Assembly: GCF_048418805.1 (NCBI RefSeq)
Contig: NC_132790.1
Coordinates: 73,600,501-73,664,500, forward strand
Reading direction: 5' to 3'
Source: Vulpes vulpes
Lineage: Eukaryota; Chordata; Mammalia; Carnivora; Canidae
Length of the DNA stretch: 64,000 nt
The notes below the pieces were generated by a model that saw only the letters and a list, made by a program, of their open reading frames with translations, was not told the DNA's origin and did no database searches. Both the position numbers and the translations under genes were made by a program. How positions within the stretch are numbered: the stretch's first letter is position 1; every line of letters starts with the position of its first letter. Shown here piece by piece: positions 11,234 to 22,577 of the stretch.

Positions 11234-11890
11234 ATCATTCATTGATCCAATAGACAATTGTTAAGCACTTATTATGTGCCATGTGTTACATCTACAAAAA
11301 TAAATAAATTAGATATCAACCTTGAAGATGGTCAAAATCTAGCATGGGAGGTAAGTACAAAAACAATTGCAATTGGTTATTTTAAAAATGCAATTAGATA
11401 TGTATGCTAGGTAGAGTGGCAACATTAATGAATACATTCACTTCGACTTCTTGGAGTTAGGAGGTGGGGCCTGAGGAGGGTGCTTCCAAAGATGAAAAAA
11501 AAATCTGATCTTGCCTCTGAAAAGTAGAGTAGCAGTTTGTCAGGCATATATAGGAAAGCTCAGATATAAATTATAAAAACTCTGTGAAGCTAGAATTAAT
11601 AAAGGGAAGTCATAAGAGATAACGTAGGAGGAATAGAATACGAAGGTTCTTAATGCTGTAAACCTGAAGATATATTCCACAGAAAATATAAAGTCACTGA
11701 AAGCTTTTAAGCAGGGCTGTCAAACAATAACACTTGCATTTGAGAAAAATTCCCCTATAGTAGAGTATGAGATGACTCTGAAGGCTCAGGCTGAGGCAAC
11801 AGGAGCAGTTCCAGGATGATCATAACTGCCCAGAGGAGAGAAGATGTATGCCCAAATAAAGGCAATGGCAGGGCAGGTGGATTGGACTGG
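11234..11890 (-). repeat. L2, long 3' fragment
   Basis: Reverse orientation: 'cattcattgatccaatagac', 'gttaagcacttattatgtgc', 'aaccttgaagatggtcaaaa', and further in 'tcactgaaagcttttaagca' and 'caggctgaggcaacaggagc'. The order matches the L2 3' region. Confidence 0.75.
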
Positions 11891-12159
11891 GCCATAAATG
11901 TATTTACCAGCTTTGTTTTTTAACCATTCTTACTTATGCCTTTATTTCTCCCCCAAAAGAATATATGTCCTCTTCCAAGTTATCCTGGGAGACTTATCAC
12001 AGAAAATCTGAGAGCAGATGACAAATAACTAGGAAATCTGCAAGAATATGTGCCCGCCCTATTATTCATTCCCTACACTTTCTCCCTTTCCCTCCCTCCT
12101 CACAAAGCCCTCAGCAAGTTCAAGTTCCATTTCTTGGTTTCTTTCTTTCTAATTTGCAA

Positions 12160-12263
12160 TTTTTTTTAAGATTTCACTTCTGAGTAATCTCTACACCCAA
12201 TGTGAGGTTCAACCCCAAGATCAAGAATCCCGTACTCTACCTACTAAGCCAGCCAGGCACCCC
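12160..12263 (-). mobile_element. Short older SINEC-type copy
   Basis: The reverse complement reads 'ggggtgcctggctggcttag' followed by 'ttgaacctcacattgggtgt' and 'agagattactcagaagtgaa'. This is the short CAN SINE form lacking the long CT tract. Confidence 0.85.
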
Positions 12264-12771
12264 TCTTCCCTAATTTTGAACTCTGACCTTTACTAATCTT
12301 CAACTGTTGGTTTTATACTGAAAAGGCTCTTAGTTCTAGAATGACATTAAGTGGGCCAAAAGTATTTTGCCTGAGTGGACAAGAATGTGACAGTGGCACA
12401 TAGTCACTGCGATATCCTGAAGTCAAGATTGATTTTGACAAGAATGAAAGCTTTCTGCCTGCTGCCCCTATCTTATGAGATTTTTAGGGTTTGGAGAAAT
12501 AACCATTGTCTGTCTTAAAAATCTTGAATGCCCATGTGAGATTGAATGCCATTTAGATAAATGAGCCATTTATAGTGATGGCTCATATAACAGAATTATT
12601 CAGTTGGTTGCTCTGGAATTTGTTCATTTTATTTTTAAAGTTCAGTGGAAGTTAGTTTTGTCCAAATACTCTACAAACTTTGTTGAGAAATTAAGTTCCA
12701 GGTGGTAAGATCCCTGACAAGTATCAAGAGGCATGGCAAAGTTGTCAGGAATATTATATGTTTAATTAAGT
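12264..12771. other. Unassigned sequence
   Basis: No gene or repeat family recognised. Confidence 0.45.
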
Positions 12772-12830
12772 GTTCCAATTCTTTCAGAGAGTTCCAATTC
12801 TTTCAGAGAGTTCCAATTCTACCTTCACAG
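12772..12830. repeat. Tandem 19-bp repeat ending in a 32-bp segment duplicated at 14151
   Basis: The unit 'gttccaattctttcagaga' occurs twice (12772-12790, 12791-12809) and a third copy begins at 12810. The 32 bases 12799-12830 recur exactly at 14151-14182. Confidence 0.95.
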
Positions 12831-12857
12831 ACTGATCAGCAACATAGGTATACTTTA

Positions 12858-13642
12858 TTATAAGACAAACATTGATGTGTATGACAGTTCATTCTTTAAG
12901 AGAAACAAGCCAGGTAATTCTTCAAGACAGACAATTACAGCACCATGACTTACATGTTATTTGGTGACATGCTAAGCAGGATTCCTACCACCACAGCTCT
13001 GTAGTAAGCACCTGTTTTGGCTACTTCATCCTTTTCTTTCTGGAGCTTCGACCACTTCTGCTCCTCTTCCTGCCTCTTTTCCCTAGACTCCAAGAGCTAA
13101 GATACTATCTACACATCTTCTAAGAATCTCACTTCAGCACTTTCCCCCCTGGTCAGTACCTTTTCCAAACTATTTCCTCCTCTAAAATTACTCTTTCCTC
13201 CACCTCCAATTCCCTCCCACCAAGACCACTATTTCACCTTCCTAGCTAGATTTTAGAGGAAATGCAATCAAGATGCCTGATTAAACGAATTCACACTAAA
13301 ATATAGGTGGTAGGCACCTTAACTTGCTTAGCAGTTTTTAGAAGAACCTGTTATTCCAAATGAATCTCTGATTGGTGGGATGCAGAAGGGAATTATCTTT
13401 CAGGTGTTGGGAGTTAGTGTTTTGCCCCATTTATTCATACTGACCAGTGCCCCTACATCCAATTTTTCTTCCTCATGGAGATTTCTAAAGATGATGTACA
13501 CTATAGCCCCAGTTCTTTATAAATAAAGAACCTCAGCACAAAACCTGGCTTGGCTTTACATTTCTTACAGTCTCTAGTTGAGTTTCTTCTCTAGAGTCGT
13601 GTGCACACTTTTGAACTTTTTCCAGATAGGCTTCTATGGCTT
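12858..13642 (-). other. Candidate minus-strand exon pair (unrecognised, weak)
   Basis: On the minus strand, 13642-13569 (74 bases) follows a pyrimidine-rich acceptor ('tttttatctttactag') and ends at a donor-like 'gtaaga'. It reads EAIEAYLEKVQK...REETQLET; the leading E uses the G of the acceptor AG and in a transcript would depend on the previous exon. It ends in phase 0. A second piece begins after 'tatcttag' near 13100 and continues in the same phase: LLESREKRQEEEQKWSKLQK, then EKDEVAK, and a stop near 12948. An AATAAA on the minus strand lies near 12858. Both pieces are charged and coiled-coil-like. I do not recognise the protein, and I found no upstream exons. It could be a real 3' gene end, a decayed retained copy, or chance. 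Confidence 0.22.
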
Positions 13643-14150
13643 CTAGTAAAGATAAAAACACTGGATTTTATTATCAATTGTATTGTTTTCTTTGTCAAAT
13701 AGCAAAATTACCTAGCTTGAAGGTTAATATTAGATAAGAATAGTAGTGAAATGGTGACCACAATGACATTCTTCAGTGAGTAAATTAATAAGGAATCAAA
13801 TAAAGGAATGAGGTGCATCTTTATGACATTACATTTTAACATCAGCTCATTATATATAAACAAAGCTACCTTTAAAAACCCCAAACATTGCCCATAAAAG
13901 GGGAATGAGTAGGAAACACACACACATACAAACACATGTTTCTCACTAATGCCGTTACAATCAGTTCTGCACCCAGCTCAGATTCTGTTTCCTCATTGCA
14001 CACCACATGAAATCATGGTTTGCATTTAGGGGCTACATTTTAAGAAAAAAAAAATATGTTTTCTTAATACTAAACACACTTTGACCATATACAGTGGCAT
14101 TCCCTCAGATTGAATGCCTAGACAAAGAGAGTTCACTGATTATTTAGCTT

Positions 14151-14182
14151 TCTTTCAGAGAGTTCCAATTCTACCTTCACAG
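14151..14182. repeat. Distal copy of the 32-bp direct repeat
   Basis: Identical to 12799-12830, 1,352 bp away. The two copies frame 1,320 bp. Confidence 0.95.
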
Positions 14183-14689
14183 CATCTCTAAGCTAGAGAA
14201 TCACAGCTAAGTATAAATAAACTGAAGAGACTCTCCCTCATGCACACTATGATAGAACTTGGCTTCCTGACTAGATGTGCCAAGTCTCAAACCAGCACTA
14301 CATCCCTACTATTATGAAACCTAAAAAGCAAGCCTAAAATTCACAAGCCCCTAGAAAATCAAACCTTGTACATAAGGCCAAGTTCTATATTATCACTCAG
14401 CAAATCCATAATGAGTTTCCTCTCTGTGCCAGGTATTAGCAAAGCTCAGGTGATACAAAGGTGAATGATAAAACAGGATCCCTGCCTCTGGGCTGGGCTC
14501 ACAGTGAATGACATAAACAGGCAGTTACAATGTAATGGCTGTTATGGCAGAGAGGATAGGTCACAGGTCAAGGATACATAGGGCAGGAGCATCTACCTTA
14601 CCTAATCTCCCTGGGACAGGGGAACATCAGAAAAGTTTCTTGGAGAAGAAAGCACCTAAGATGAGAGATTTTATTTTTACTTTTGTTTT

Positions 14690-15275
14690 TTCTTTTTTCT
14701 TTTTTTTTTTATATTTTCATAGTTTCAGGCTTACAAAAAAGTTGCAAGAATGGTAAAAAGGATTCCCATACACCCTTCATCCAGATGTGCTAAATGTTAT
14801 GCCAAATATGCTCTCTCATATATAATACATGTATATACAAATACACATTTTTAAAGCCATTTGAGAGTAACTTATGGAAATTATGCCCCCTTTACTCTTA
14901 AATACTCCAATGTATGTTTCCTAAAAGCAGGGACATCCTCTTCCGCAGCCTACAATTAGCAAAATCAGGAGATTCATACTGATCTAATACCACTGTCTTA
15001 CCTACATTCCTTATTCAAGTTTCTCCAATCATCCCAACATATACTTTATAACAAAATAAATTCCTAACTCATGTGCTGCATTTGGGGTCACATCTGTTTA
15101 GTACCCTACAGTCTGGAACAGTTTCTTTGTCTTTCTTGACCTTGTCATTTTTGAAGCAATCTAGTTATGGAGTAGAATGTCCCTCAATTTGGTTTTGTCT
15201 GATATTTTCTCATTATTAGATTTAGCATAAGCATTTTTGGCAGAAATGCCACTGAGTTGATTTTGTGCTCTTGGG
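14690..15275. repeat. Old LINE-1 (L1M-type) 3' UTR region
   Basis: 'tacaaaaaagttgcaagaat' with 'cccatacacccttcatccag', 'gccatttgagagtaacttat', 'aagcagggacatcctcttcc', 'cacatctgtttagtacccta' and 'gtctggaacagtttctttgt' follow the order of a long non-coding L1M 3' region. Orientation not assigned. Confidence 0.7.
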
Positions 15276-15394
15276 ATGAGTATTGAAGAATGAAGAGAAA
15301 TCAACCTCCATAACCTATTGCTACATTTACTTATTTTTACATCAGACTTGGGAGGAAGGAGGGAGGAAAGCAAAGAGAAAGGCTATACTATTAT

Positions 15395-15600
15395 TAGCTA
15401 ATATTGATCTTGTATTTAATAACTGCCAGGCACTATTCCAAATGCATTATATAAGTTAGCTCAATCATCCTCACATCTCCACAATTGTCCTTTCCCATTT
15501 CTCAGATAAGAAACACTGAGGTACATAGAAATGGCAAAGCTAACAAGTGGAGCAGCCAGGTTTCAAATCCAGACATACTGACTCTACTGCCTATTCTGTC
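15395..15600 (-). repeat. MIR
   Basis: 'aactgccaggcactattcca' then 'tttctcagataagaaacact', 'gaggtacatagaaatggcaa' and 'ggtttcaaatccagacatac' give a reverse-complement MIR. Confidence 0.8.
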
Positions 15601-16475
15601 AGCAGAAGAGACTTAGTGAAAGCAAAGATCTTACAAAAAGAAAGGCTTGCATGGAGTTCAGAACAAGCTGGCCTCCAGAACAGTGTGCAATACTTGGCAC
15701 AGGCAACTTCCATAGAGGTTGTGGCATTTGGCCGTGATGCTTCCGCCCCCTGCTGGCTGCAGTCACATATCTCATGCTTCTCACTGCTTTCTACTCAATT
15801 GGATGGAGCACCTCTATACAGAACAATGATCACTGAAATTTCTGCAGAACTGAATTATGCCTGACCTATGAACATGTATCAGGAAGGATTTGGCATTCCT
15901 TCCATTCTTCTTCTCTGTACTTCTCAGTACCCCCACCACATTCTAAAGGTTGCTCAGCAGAATAAATCCTAAGCCCTGTTCTCACCAACTTCTTTTATGA
16001 AACTTCCCCAGAGAATTCTTTTTTTTAAACCATGACAAATTTGGAATCCACTGAAGCAGTAAGGAAGCTAAAGTTAAATTAATCAGAATACAATCCCCAG
16101 ACAAGACAATCACTGCAGCTGAGGAAACCTGTAGGGAGGGTGTTTGTCCTTGGAAAATATTTGAAAAAGATCCAGTGCAGCTGAAGCAAATCATCTCACA
16201 GTGGGCTCTGAAGAGCCACATAGGATCAAATCACTAGGCAAATAAGATGATGGAGAGGGAAAATTCCTCTGAATGAATCATAAGTAGCCTCTATTTTCAA
16301 TCAAATTCCCCTTCTCTTCAGAGGTAAAAGCCTGTCCCTCTGAGCTTCAAAAACCCCTGGGGCTTTCACAAAAACCTCTTCTGGCTTTCATGGAAGTAAA
16401 AGCCAGAAGACAATGTAATGGTGGTCTCTAAAGGATGGCACACTGATTAATTCCATATATACCAGAGATAGGCCT

Positions 16476-16514
<39 letters not shown>

Positions 16515-16940
16515 ATGTATTTAAATTCCCAAAATATATTCTACTGGAAAATTTGCTCATTCTGCCTTGATTGCAAGTACAGATAAGTCAGTGGCCATTA
16601 TTAAGCCATTTCTAAGGTCCTTGCTTAAATTTTGAGAATGCAGATGCAAGGAGGTCCTGTGTGAGCATTAACTTGATAATTTCTAGACACCTGTCTTTCA
16701 GATTCAGAGGGACACAAATCCATCTGCATACTGATATTAGCAGACAGAGGGCTGAAACCTTGGAGCCCAGGTCAAATCAACTCAGTTAGATAAATGACTC
16801 CCAGGAGGTGATTGGGCTAAGCCAGCCCATTACTTCAAGGTCTTCCTGTTATTTTAATAAAGCATCAAGGGTTCCATGAAGGGTTAATCAGAACTTCCTA
16901 CTTTCAGTCTGTCTGGAAATTTGTGCCCTGTATCATTTAT
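15601..16940. other. Unassigned sequence
   Basis: Contains a 105-codon plus-strand open frame (15547-15864), opposed by an open frame on the other strand and without a domain I recognise, and an A-run of 32 at 16479-16510. No TSD borders the A-run. Confidence 0.4.
16479..16510. repeat. Poly(A) tract, 32 bases
   Basis: Uninterrupted A-run in unassigned sequence with no duplicated flank. Confidence 0.97.
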
Positions 16941-17330
16941 CTCTTACCACCATAGTCTTGCATAATAACAATCACAAAACATCAAGGGCATACAGCATTG
17001 AGCATGTATTGATCTGGCATCTAGGGTTGTCAACCAGAACAGTCTTGCTGTTGGTATCATCTGGGCTCTTTCATAAGTCTGGGGCTGATGAGACTGTGTC
17101 TCTCATCACCCAGCCAGAAGCCAGTATTTTTCTCATGGTTGTGGTCTCAGCAAGTGAACAAAGGGGAAACAACTCCTTTATAGATGCAGGCTCAGATATA
17201 GCATGCTGTCACTTCTACTGCATTCCACTGGCCAAAGCAATTCCCAGAACCTGCCCAGATTCAAGGCAAGTAGATTCTCTGCATTGGAGGAAATGCAGTC
17301 TTAGGGCAAAAGGTCTACTTATAGGGATGG
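16941..17330. repeat. Unnamed interspersed repeat, same style as 36975-37960
   Basis: The start 'cataataacaatcacaaaac' and the distal 'cctgcccagattcaaggcaa' resemble a common mammalian repeat whose consensus begins with tgc-ataacaa-accacc and runs to a 'ccaggttcaagggga' motif. I cannot name the family. Confidence 0.35.
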
Positions 17331-18474
17331 GTTAAAGACTTGAAGCCATGACAAATCTACTACAGGCCCAGAAAATCAATAAAACCTGCTAGGTAACACT
17401 CCACATTTCCAGCATACTCTTTCTTCACATATACTCTTCTCAACTGATGAACCTATAAGAGTGCTCTCTAGATTGTCCGGGTAAGATTGAATAAAAGTAA
17501 ATTATTAAACTTTGGGGATCACTTTTCTACCTGTGAGATCTAGAACACCCCAGCTAACAGAAGATATTATATCAGAGCCTTTGGATCTAACATAAATGAG
17601 CACTTAAAGCCATCAATTCCTCATTGATATCTGGTCCCAACTTCATTCTAGAGCAATCTAGAACTAAAGAAAAAGCAGGAAAATGTCTCTGATTTTGTCT
17701 CCTACTATTTCACAACCTCTGGTTGAAAAATATGCATCTATTTTTTTTAATTCTAGAAACATGTGATGAAATAAGATTTTAAAAATTAGAGTGTCATAGG
17801 TTAATTTCTTGATCAATTGCAATAGGAGTTTTTCTGGGTGAAAATCAAAACACACATACTATCTGAATTTTTTTGTAAGAAGGAATTTGGCTTTTGACTT
17901 TTGAATGGCCTTGATGAGTTCTCTTATTTGAATATGTTCATAAATGACTATTCAGTTCTCAAATGACGTTTTTAACCAAGTCACTTTTCCTTCCTTCTCA
18001 GTTTCTTATTCATCTTTTTCTATTCCATAACTGTTCTGCTACCTGTTTAGAAATAATATGTGAATGAAAAATATATTACCCCCTCTCCCCTCAGTTTGTA
18101 AATCTATAAATGTAATTTAACAGGAGAATCTAATATTTTCACTGTCTTTACCATGTTCCAAGTGATCTTGCAAATAACAAGGGCAAAAGCTTATTCTTGT
18201 TTTTTCTTTTTCTTTTTTTTTTTTTCTAGTTTAAGTCAAATTGGAGTAACAACATGCTGTACCATACCATGCTTCTCCTGGTATTTCCATCTTGCTGGAT
18301 TGATGATATATCAGGCAGCCCAATTTTTCCCAAAGGATAGGTGCACATTCAAAATATTAAACCCTTAACAGAGACAAATGAGGAAGCCATCTGGGATCCC
18401 TCCATTACTTCCCAATTTCACTGAATCTCTTAATTTAGCCTTTGACCAATGATTTGCTCATTTCACTGTCATAC

Positions 18475-18478
<4 letters not shown>

Positions 18479-18506
<28 letters not shown>
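18479..18506. repeat. Poly(T) tract, 28 bases
   Basis: Uninterrupted T-run without visible TSD or attached element. Confidence 0.95.
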
Positions 18507-18509
<3 letters not shown>

Positions 18510-19260
18510 CCACCTGACAGTCTGCCTACCTCTTTCTACATTGGAATGTAAAAAACAATTTCAAGGAGTAAAACCGTCTCCCATAACCTATCTCTGCTAA
18601 TGCCAACCATATTGATTGCTTGACCTTTGCTAAGTCTACTGACTAGATGGTGTATAACGTTTGGGGATTAAAGATGCTGACTTATTTCTTTTCTAAGTCA
18701 AACTTAAACTCTGACTGCCCAGAATCAAATCCTGCACACTGTCTCCACCTGTCCCTGCTTCTCTCTGACATTTGGACACCACTTATTGATTGAATTTTTA
18801 GCAGCTGTCATTCAAGGACACCTAGCTTTAGCTGGGCCAGCACTAGAATAGCAGACTCCCAATGGCCTAAAAATGACCCACTCTGACACAAATGTGTATA
18901 ACTTTTCTGCAAAAATAAATGCATTCAATGAGGTTATCAGTTTAATAATCTTCATCCACTTATGCTTGTCACAATTAACAAACAGTTTTAGTAACAGAGG
19001 CATTCAGACTTAAGGGATTTTCCTTTTCCTTTTTTTTGGGGGGGGGGGCTCCTTTTCAATAAAGGAAATAGGATAAGAATTATTTAGCTTTCTCATTTCC
19101 AAGTGTTTGGGGTATGAAATCCATAGACTAAAATCTACTTCTATCTAACAGATGAGTTGCTATTTTAGTGATGCAAGAGCATCATTCAAGACTATAAACC
19201 TCCACTGTCACCACACATACAGACGCACACACAGAGTAAATAATGTCCTGATCAAAAACC

Positions 19261-19274
19261 GGGGGGGGGGGGGG
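19261..19274 (+). repeat. Poly(G) tract, 14 bases
   Basis: Uninterrupted G14; a G11 run lies 213 bases upstream at 19038-19048. Confidence 0.95.
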
Positions 19275-20064
19275 TGTCTTTGACAAATCTGATTATGATA
19301 CTGAAAAACTAGTCCTGGCTGCAATATCAATTGGGTTTTATTTAACTTGTAATTAAAAGAATAATTTTCCATCTTTTAAAAAGAATTTCAAAGCACTTTT
19401 AAAATGGAAAATATTTTAAAAGGTAAGCACATTGCTCACCTTTAACAGTATATTTGCAAGCTATTCATGACCTCAAAGATCAAAGACAATCTTTCCATTT
19501 TCTATTAATAAGCAAGTCATTACTATTTGGCTTACTATTCACAACCAGATTGGACTATAAACACCTCTACTTCTTAGAAATAATCAATGAAGCACCGCTG
19601 GTGACTCATAAAATTCAGACAAGGACATATGCACCTTAACATCCTATATGGTTTAGTTTTGAGTGCACAGGCACTGTAAGACACTGGTCCCAATTCACTT
19701 TGAATAGTCTTCCCTACTGACACAGAAAAGATGTTTTAAGTCAAATTGTATATGTACATGCTTAGGATGCTATTAATATTGTGTTCTTGGAAAGCCAGTC
19801 TCATAAAATGAAATTAGAATATAAAGAACAGAATCAGCATATTTTGCCATCAGAATTTCTCCCATAAAACTGATGACTTGGAAACAATTCACTTTGTCTC
19901 TCAAGAGTTAATTTTATGTATCTCTTTGCAACTAACTCCATTTTTAGTGATATGTCGGTAGCTTGAAATTAGTCATGATAGGAGTACTTACACCACAGAA
20001 ACTAGCAAACTACTCATAGGTTTACAAGTTTAGTATTAGAAAATGAAGGTGTTTGATTTCTATA

Positions 20065-20230
20065 TTGTTCAATACAGTAGCTCCTAGCCACATCAGTAGC
20101 TCCTAGCCACATGTGGTTACTGAACAGTTGAAATATGGCTATTGTGACTGAGGGATTAAATTTTAATTTTATTTCATTTTAATTTAAACAGCCATATGTG
20201 ACTAGTGGCTATGATTTTGGACAGCTCAGT
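20065..20230. mobile_element. hAT-type miniature DNA transposon (MER family, name uncertain)
   Basis: Inverted ends: 'ctcctagccacatgtggtta' on the left and 'gccatatgtgactagtggct' on the right, with an AT-rich middle. Its left end carries a 19-bp tandem duplication (20075-20093, 20094-20112). Confidence 0.65.
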
Positions 20231-20507
20231 CCCACAGTGAAATAACAAGTGATGGGACCTTCCAAGAGTATAGAGACTGAGAGAGGTAAGGCCTGGGAGG
20301 AAATAGGAACACCTAAAAAGGGGCTACTTCAGGTCTTAGAAAATGAAATGCAAAGCCCTTCCAAGTTCGTCATCACTTTTTGGATCTGCTACCCATAATT
20401 TGTTTGTTCATAGGCCTGAAGCAATCAGTGGTGGGGATAGGTGGATAAAAGCCACCTCCTCATTAAGGTAACCCAGTAAAGAAAAGTAGCCCCAGTGCCC
20501 TAAAATA

Positions 20508-20691
20508 ATGGCTCTCAAATTTTAACATACATCAGAATCACCAGGAAGACTCCTTGAAACATAGATTTCTGGGTCCTACCCGCAGTTTCTCATCTAGTAG
20601 GTTTGGGTTGGGGACCAAGAATTTGCATTCCTAACAAACTCCCAGGTAATGCTGATACTGATGGTCCAAAGACCACACTCTGAGAACCAGT
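20508..20691 (+). mobile_element. MER5A (hAT-Charlie miniature element)
   Basis: 'atacatcagaatcaccagga', 'tagatttctgggtcctaccc', 'accaagaatttgcattccta', 'ctcccaggtaatgctgatac' and 'gaccacactctgagaaccag' follow MER5A end to end. Confidence 0.88.
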
Positions 20692-22370
20692 ACTCTCAAG
20701 CTCATTTATGTCATATACACACCCCTGCTTCTTCAATCCCAGTCCACATGCTTTTCACTCAGGCTGAAATCCTATTAGCTGTGTTTTCTGAGACACTAAA
20801 GCAAATCTCATTACTCTTCATTGGTTAATTCTGTTCATGAGGTCTAGCGTTAAAACTACAAGAAACCTGACAAGCTCTCCTACTTTACCTCTTCCAGGGT
20901 CCCTGGAGCTCTACTGTTCCCACTGTGCCAGATGCTACTTTTGAATGTGCAATTTAAAGAGTTTCTGCTCATAGCCCCAGCTGTTTATGAAAACTACAGA
21001 CACCATCTAATCCCTCTCTCTCTCTCTCCAGCCTCATAATACCTTCCAATAGAATACACTGAACATAAACACAAAAAGCAAAAACAACCTCCAGTATATA
21101 CCTACATTTTGCAAACTCCTTGACAATCTAGATGCAGCAGGAGCTAAATGATTTTATTTCTCAGGAGAAAGATGGTAAGAGGGTACTCTCCCAAATAGAA
21201 ATACACCTATTTGCATAGACTGGAGACCCAGGAATTTGGATTATGAGAGTAAATGGCTTTTCAGTTTTAACTATAGTTTAACAAAGAAAATAATAAGAGG
21301 CTTTGTGTTTTCTCCTGTTTTTGTTCCAACCCCCTTCACCCAGAGAAATAAGATGATGATATTCAAGAGGCTATTTTAGAAACTGGTCCTGAGATAGCCT
21401 GGGTAAAGAAACGTTGATAAAGACAAGGTTTGCCATCAAGACAGAAATGATAGCTTAAAGCACAATGTAGGTGATGTAAAGACAAATTACAAAGTAGGAG
21501 AAATACAAAAGTGTCAAGTTCTGAGGCCTCACTTCTTGCCTCAACTGCTCAGAGTTTTATTTCTGATTAGGATGTTTCCTCACTTTGTACAAAAGGATTC
21601 TGTTATGCTTAATCAGCACATTGTTAGTAAATTAAGAAACATTTTTAAAGTGAGAGCAATAAATAAATAAAAATAAATAAATAAAGTGAGAGCAGAGGTA
21701 CCAAACTGTTCTTTCAGTAACATGTGGCTATTTTTATCACCACGCTAAACTACTTCTGGACTAGGGAAAAATTCCTCAGCCCTCTACTATAAACAAGAGA
21801 TTAAATCTAGACTCAAAGCATAGTACTGAAGAAATAAAAACAGGTACTCCCTATTATTTCTCTTTGAATATAGACCATTTACACTACAAATTACTTGCAC
21901 ATTTTTAAATCCATCTAATTTGGCCTTAAGTGGTCTTCCTAAAGGCAGAAACAATTGATGTGTGTTCAAAAACACAAGTTAATTTTAAGGTTAGCCTGAA
22001 CAAAATATTTTGAGACAGTAAATTGAACTGTTCCCCTCACATGCACACAACAAAAATTTCTAATACATACCTAAGTCAACTTACAAACCCTGCTATCTCC
22101 ACTGCAAAGAAGATCAAGAGTTGACTTATTTGTCTAAGACAAGTAACAAATAAAATAACAAATTCATATTCTACAGCTTCAAAAAAAGGGTAAAAATTGA
22201 CATTATGACTTGCCTACAAAATAGCAAGAATATATGATTTCCCCCTTATATGTATATACATATGCTCCATATCAAGAAGCTACTAATCTTTCTCTCCTTT
22301 TTCATTCTCACACATTTTTTTACACCATTTATACTCACCAGGTCCTGTCACTTTTCCCCATTTTACACTT
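20692..22370. other. Unassigned 1.7 kb
   Basis: No gene or repeat family recognised apart from a short (CT)n at 21013-21027 and the duplication at 21647-21694. Confidence 0.45.
21647..21694 (+). mobile_element. Possible tail-only retroposon insertion
   Basis: 'aaagtgagagca' at 21647-21658 is repeated exactly at 21683-21694. Between the copies lie only 24 bases made of ATAAATAA-type units, like a SINEC tail. This fits a retrotransposition that kept nothing but its tail. A slippage duplication is the alternative. Confidence 0.5.
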
Positions 22371-22382
22371 TCTTCACCTTTA

Positions 22383-22565
22383 TTTTTTTATTTTATTTTT
22401 TAATTTTTATTTACTTATGATAGAGAGAGAGAGGCAGAGACACAGGCAGAGGGAGAAGCAGGCTCCATGCACCGGGAGCCCGACGTGGGACTCGATCCCG
22501 GGTCTCCAGGATCGCGCCCTGGGCCAAAGGCAGGCGCCAAACCTCTGCGCCACCCAGGGATCCCC
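22383..22565 (-). mobile_element. Young SINEC_Cf
   Basis: Reverse orientation, near consensus: 'gagagagaggcagagacaca', 'gagggagaagcaggctccat', 'ctcgatcccgggtctccagg', 'gcgccacccagggatccc'. TSD 'tcttcaccttta' at 22371-22382 and 22566-22577. Low divergence implies a recent insertion. Confidence 0.96.
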
Positions 22566-22577
22566 TCTTCACCTTTA

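Larger units (their letters stand above)
17331..20064. other. Unassigned 2.7 kb with homopolymers
   Basis: No gene recognised. It holds a T-rich stretch (18198-18228), T28 (18479-18506), G11 (19038-19048) and G14 (19261-19274). Open frames are at most 71 codons. Confidence 0.45.
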
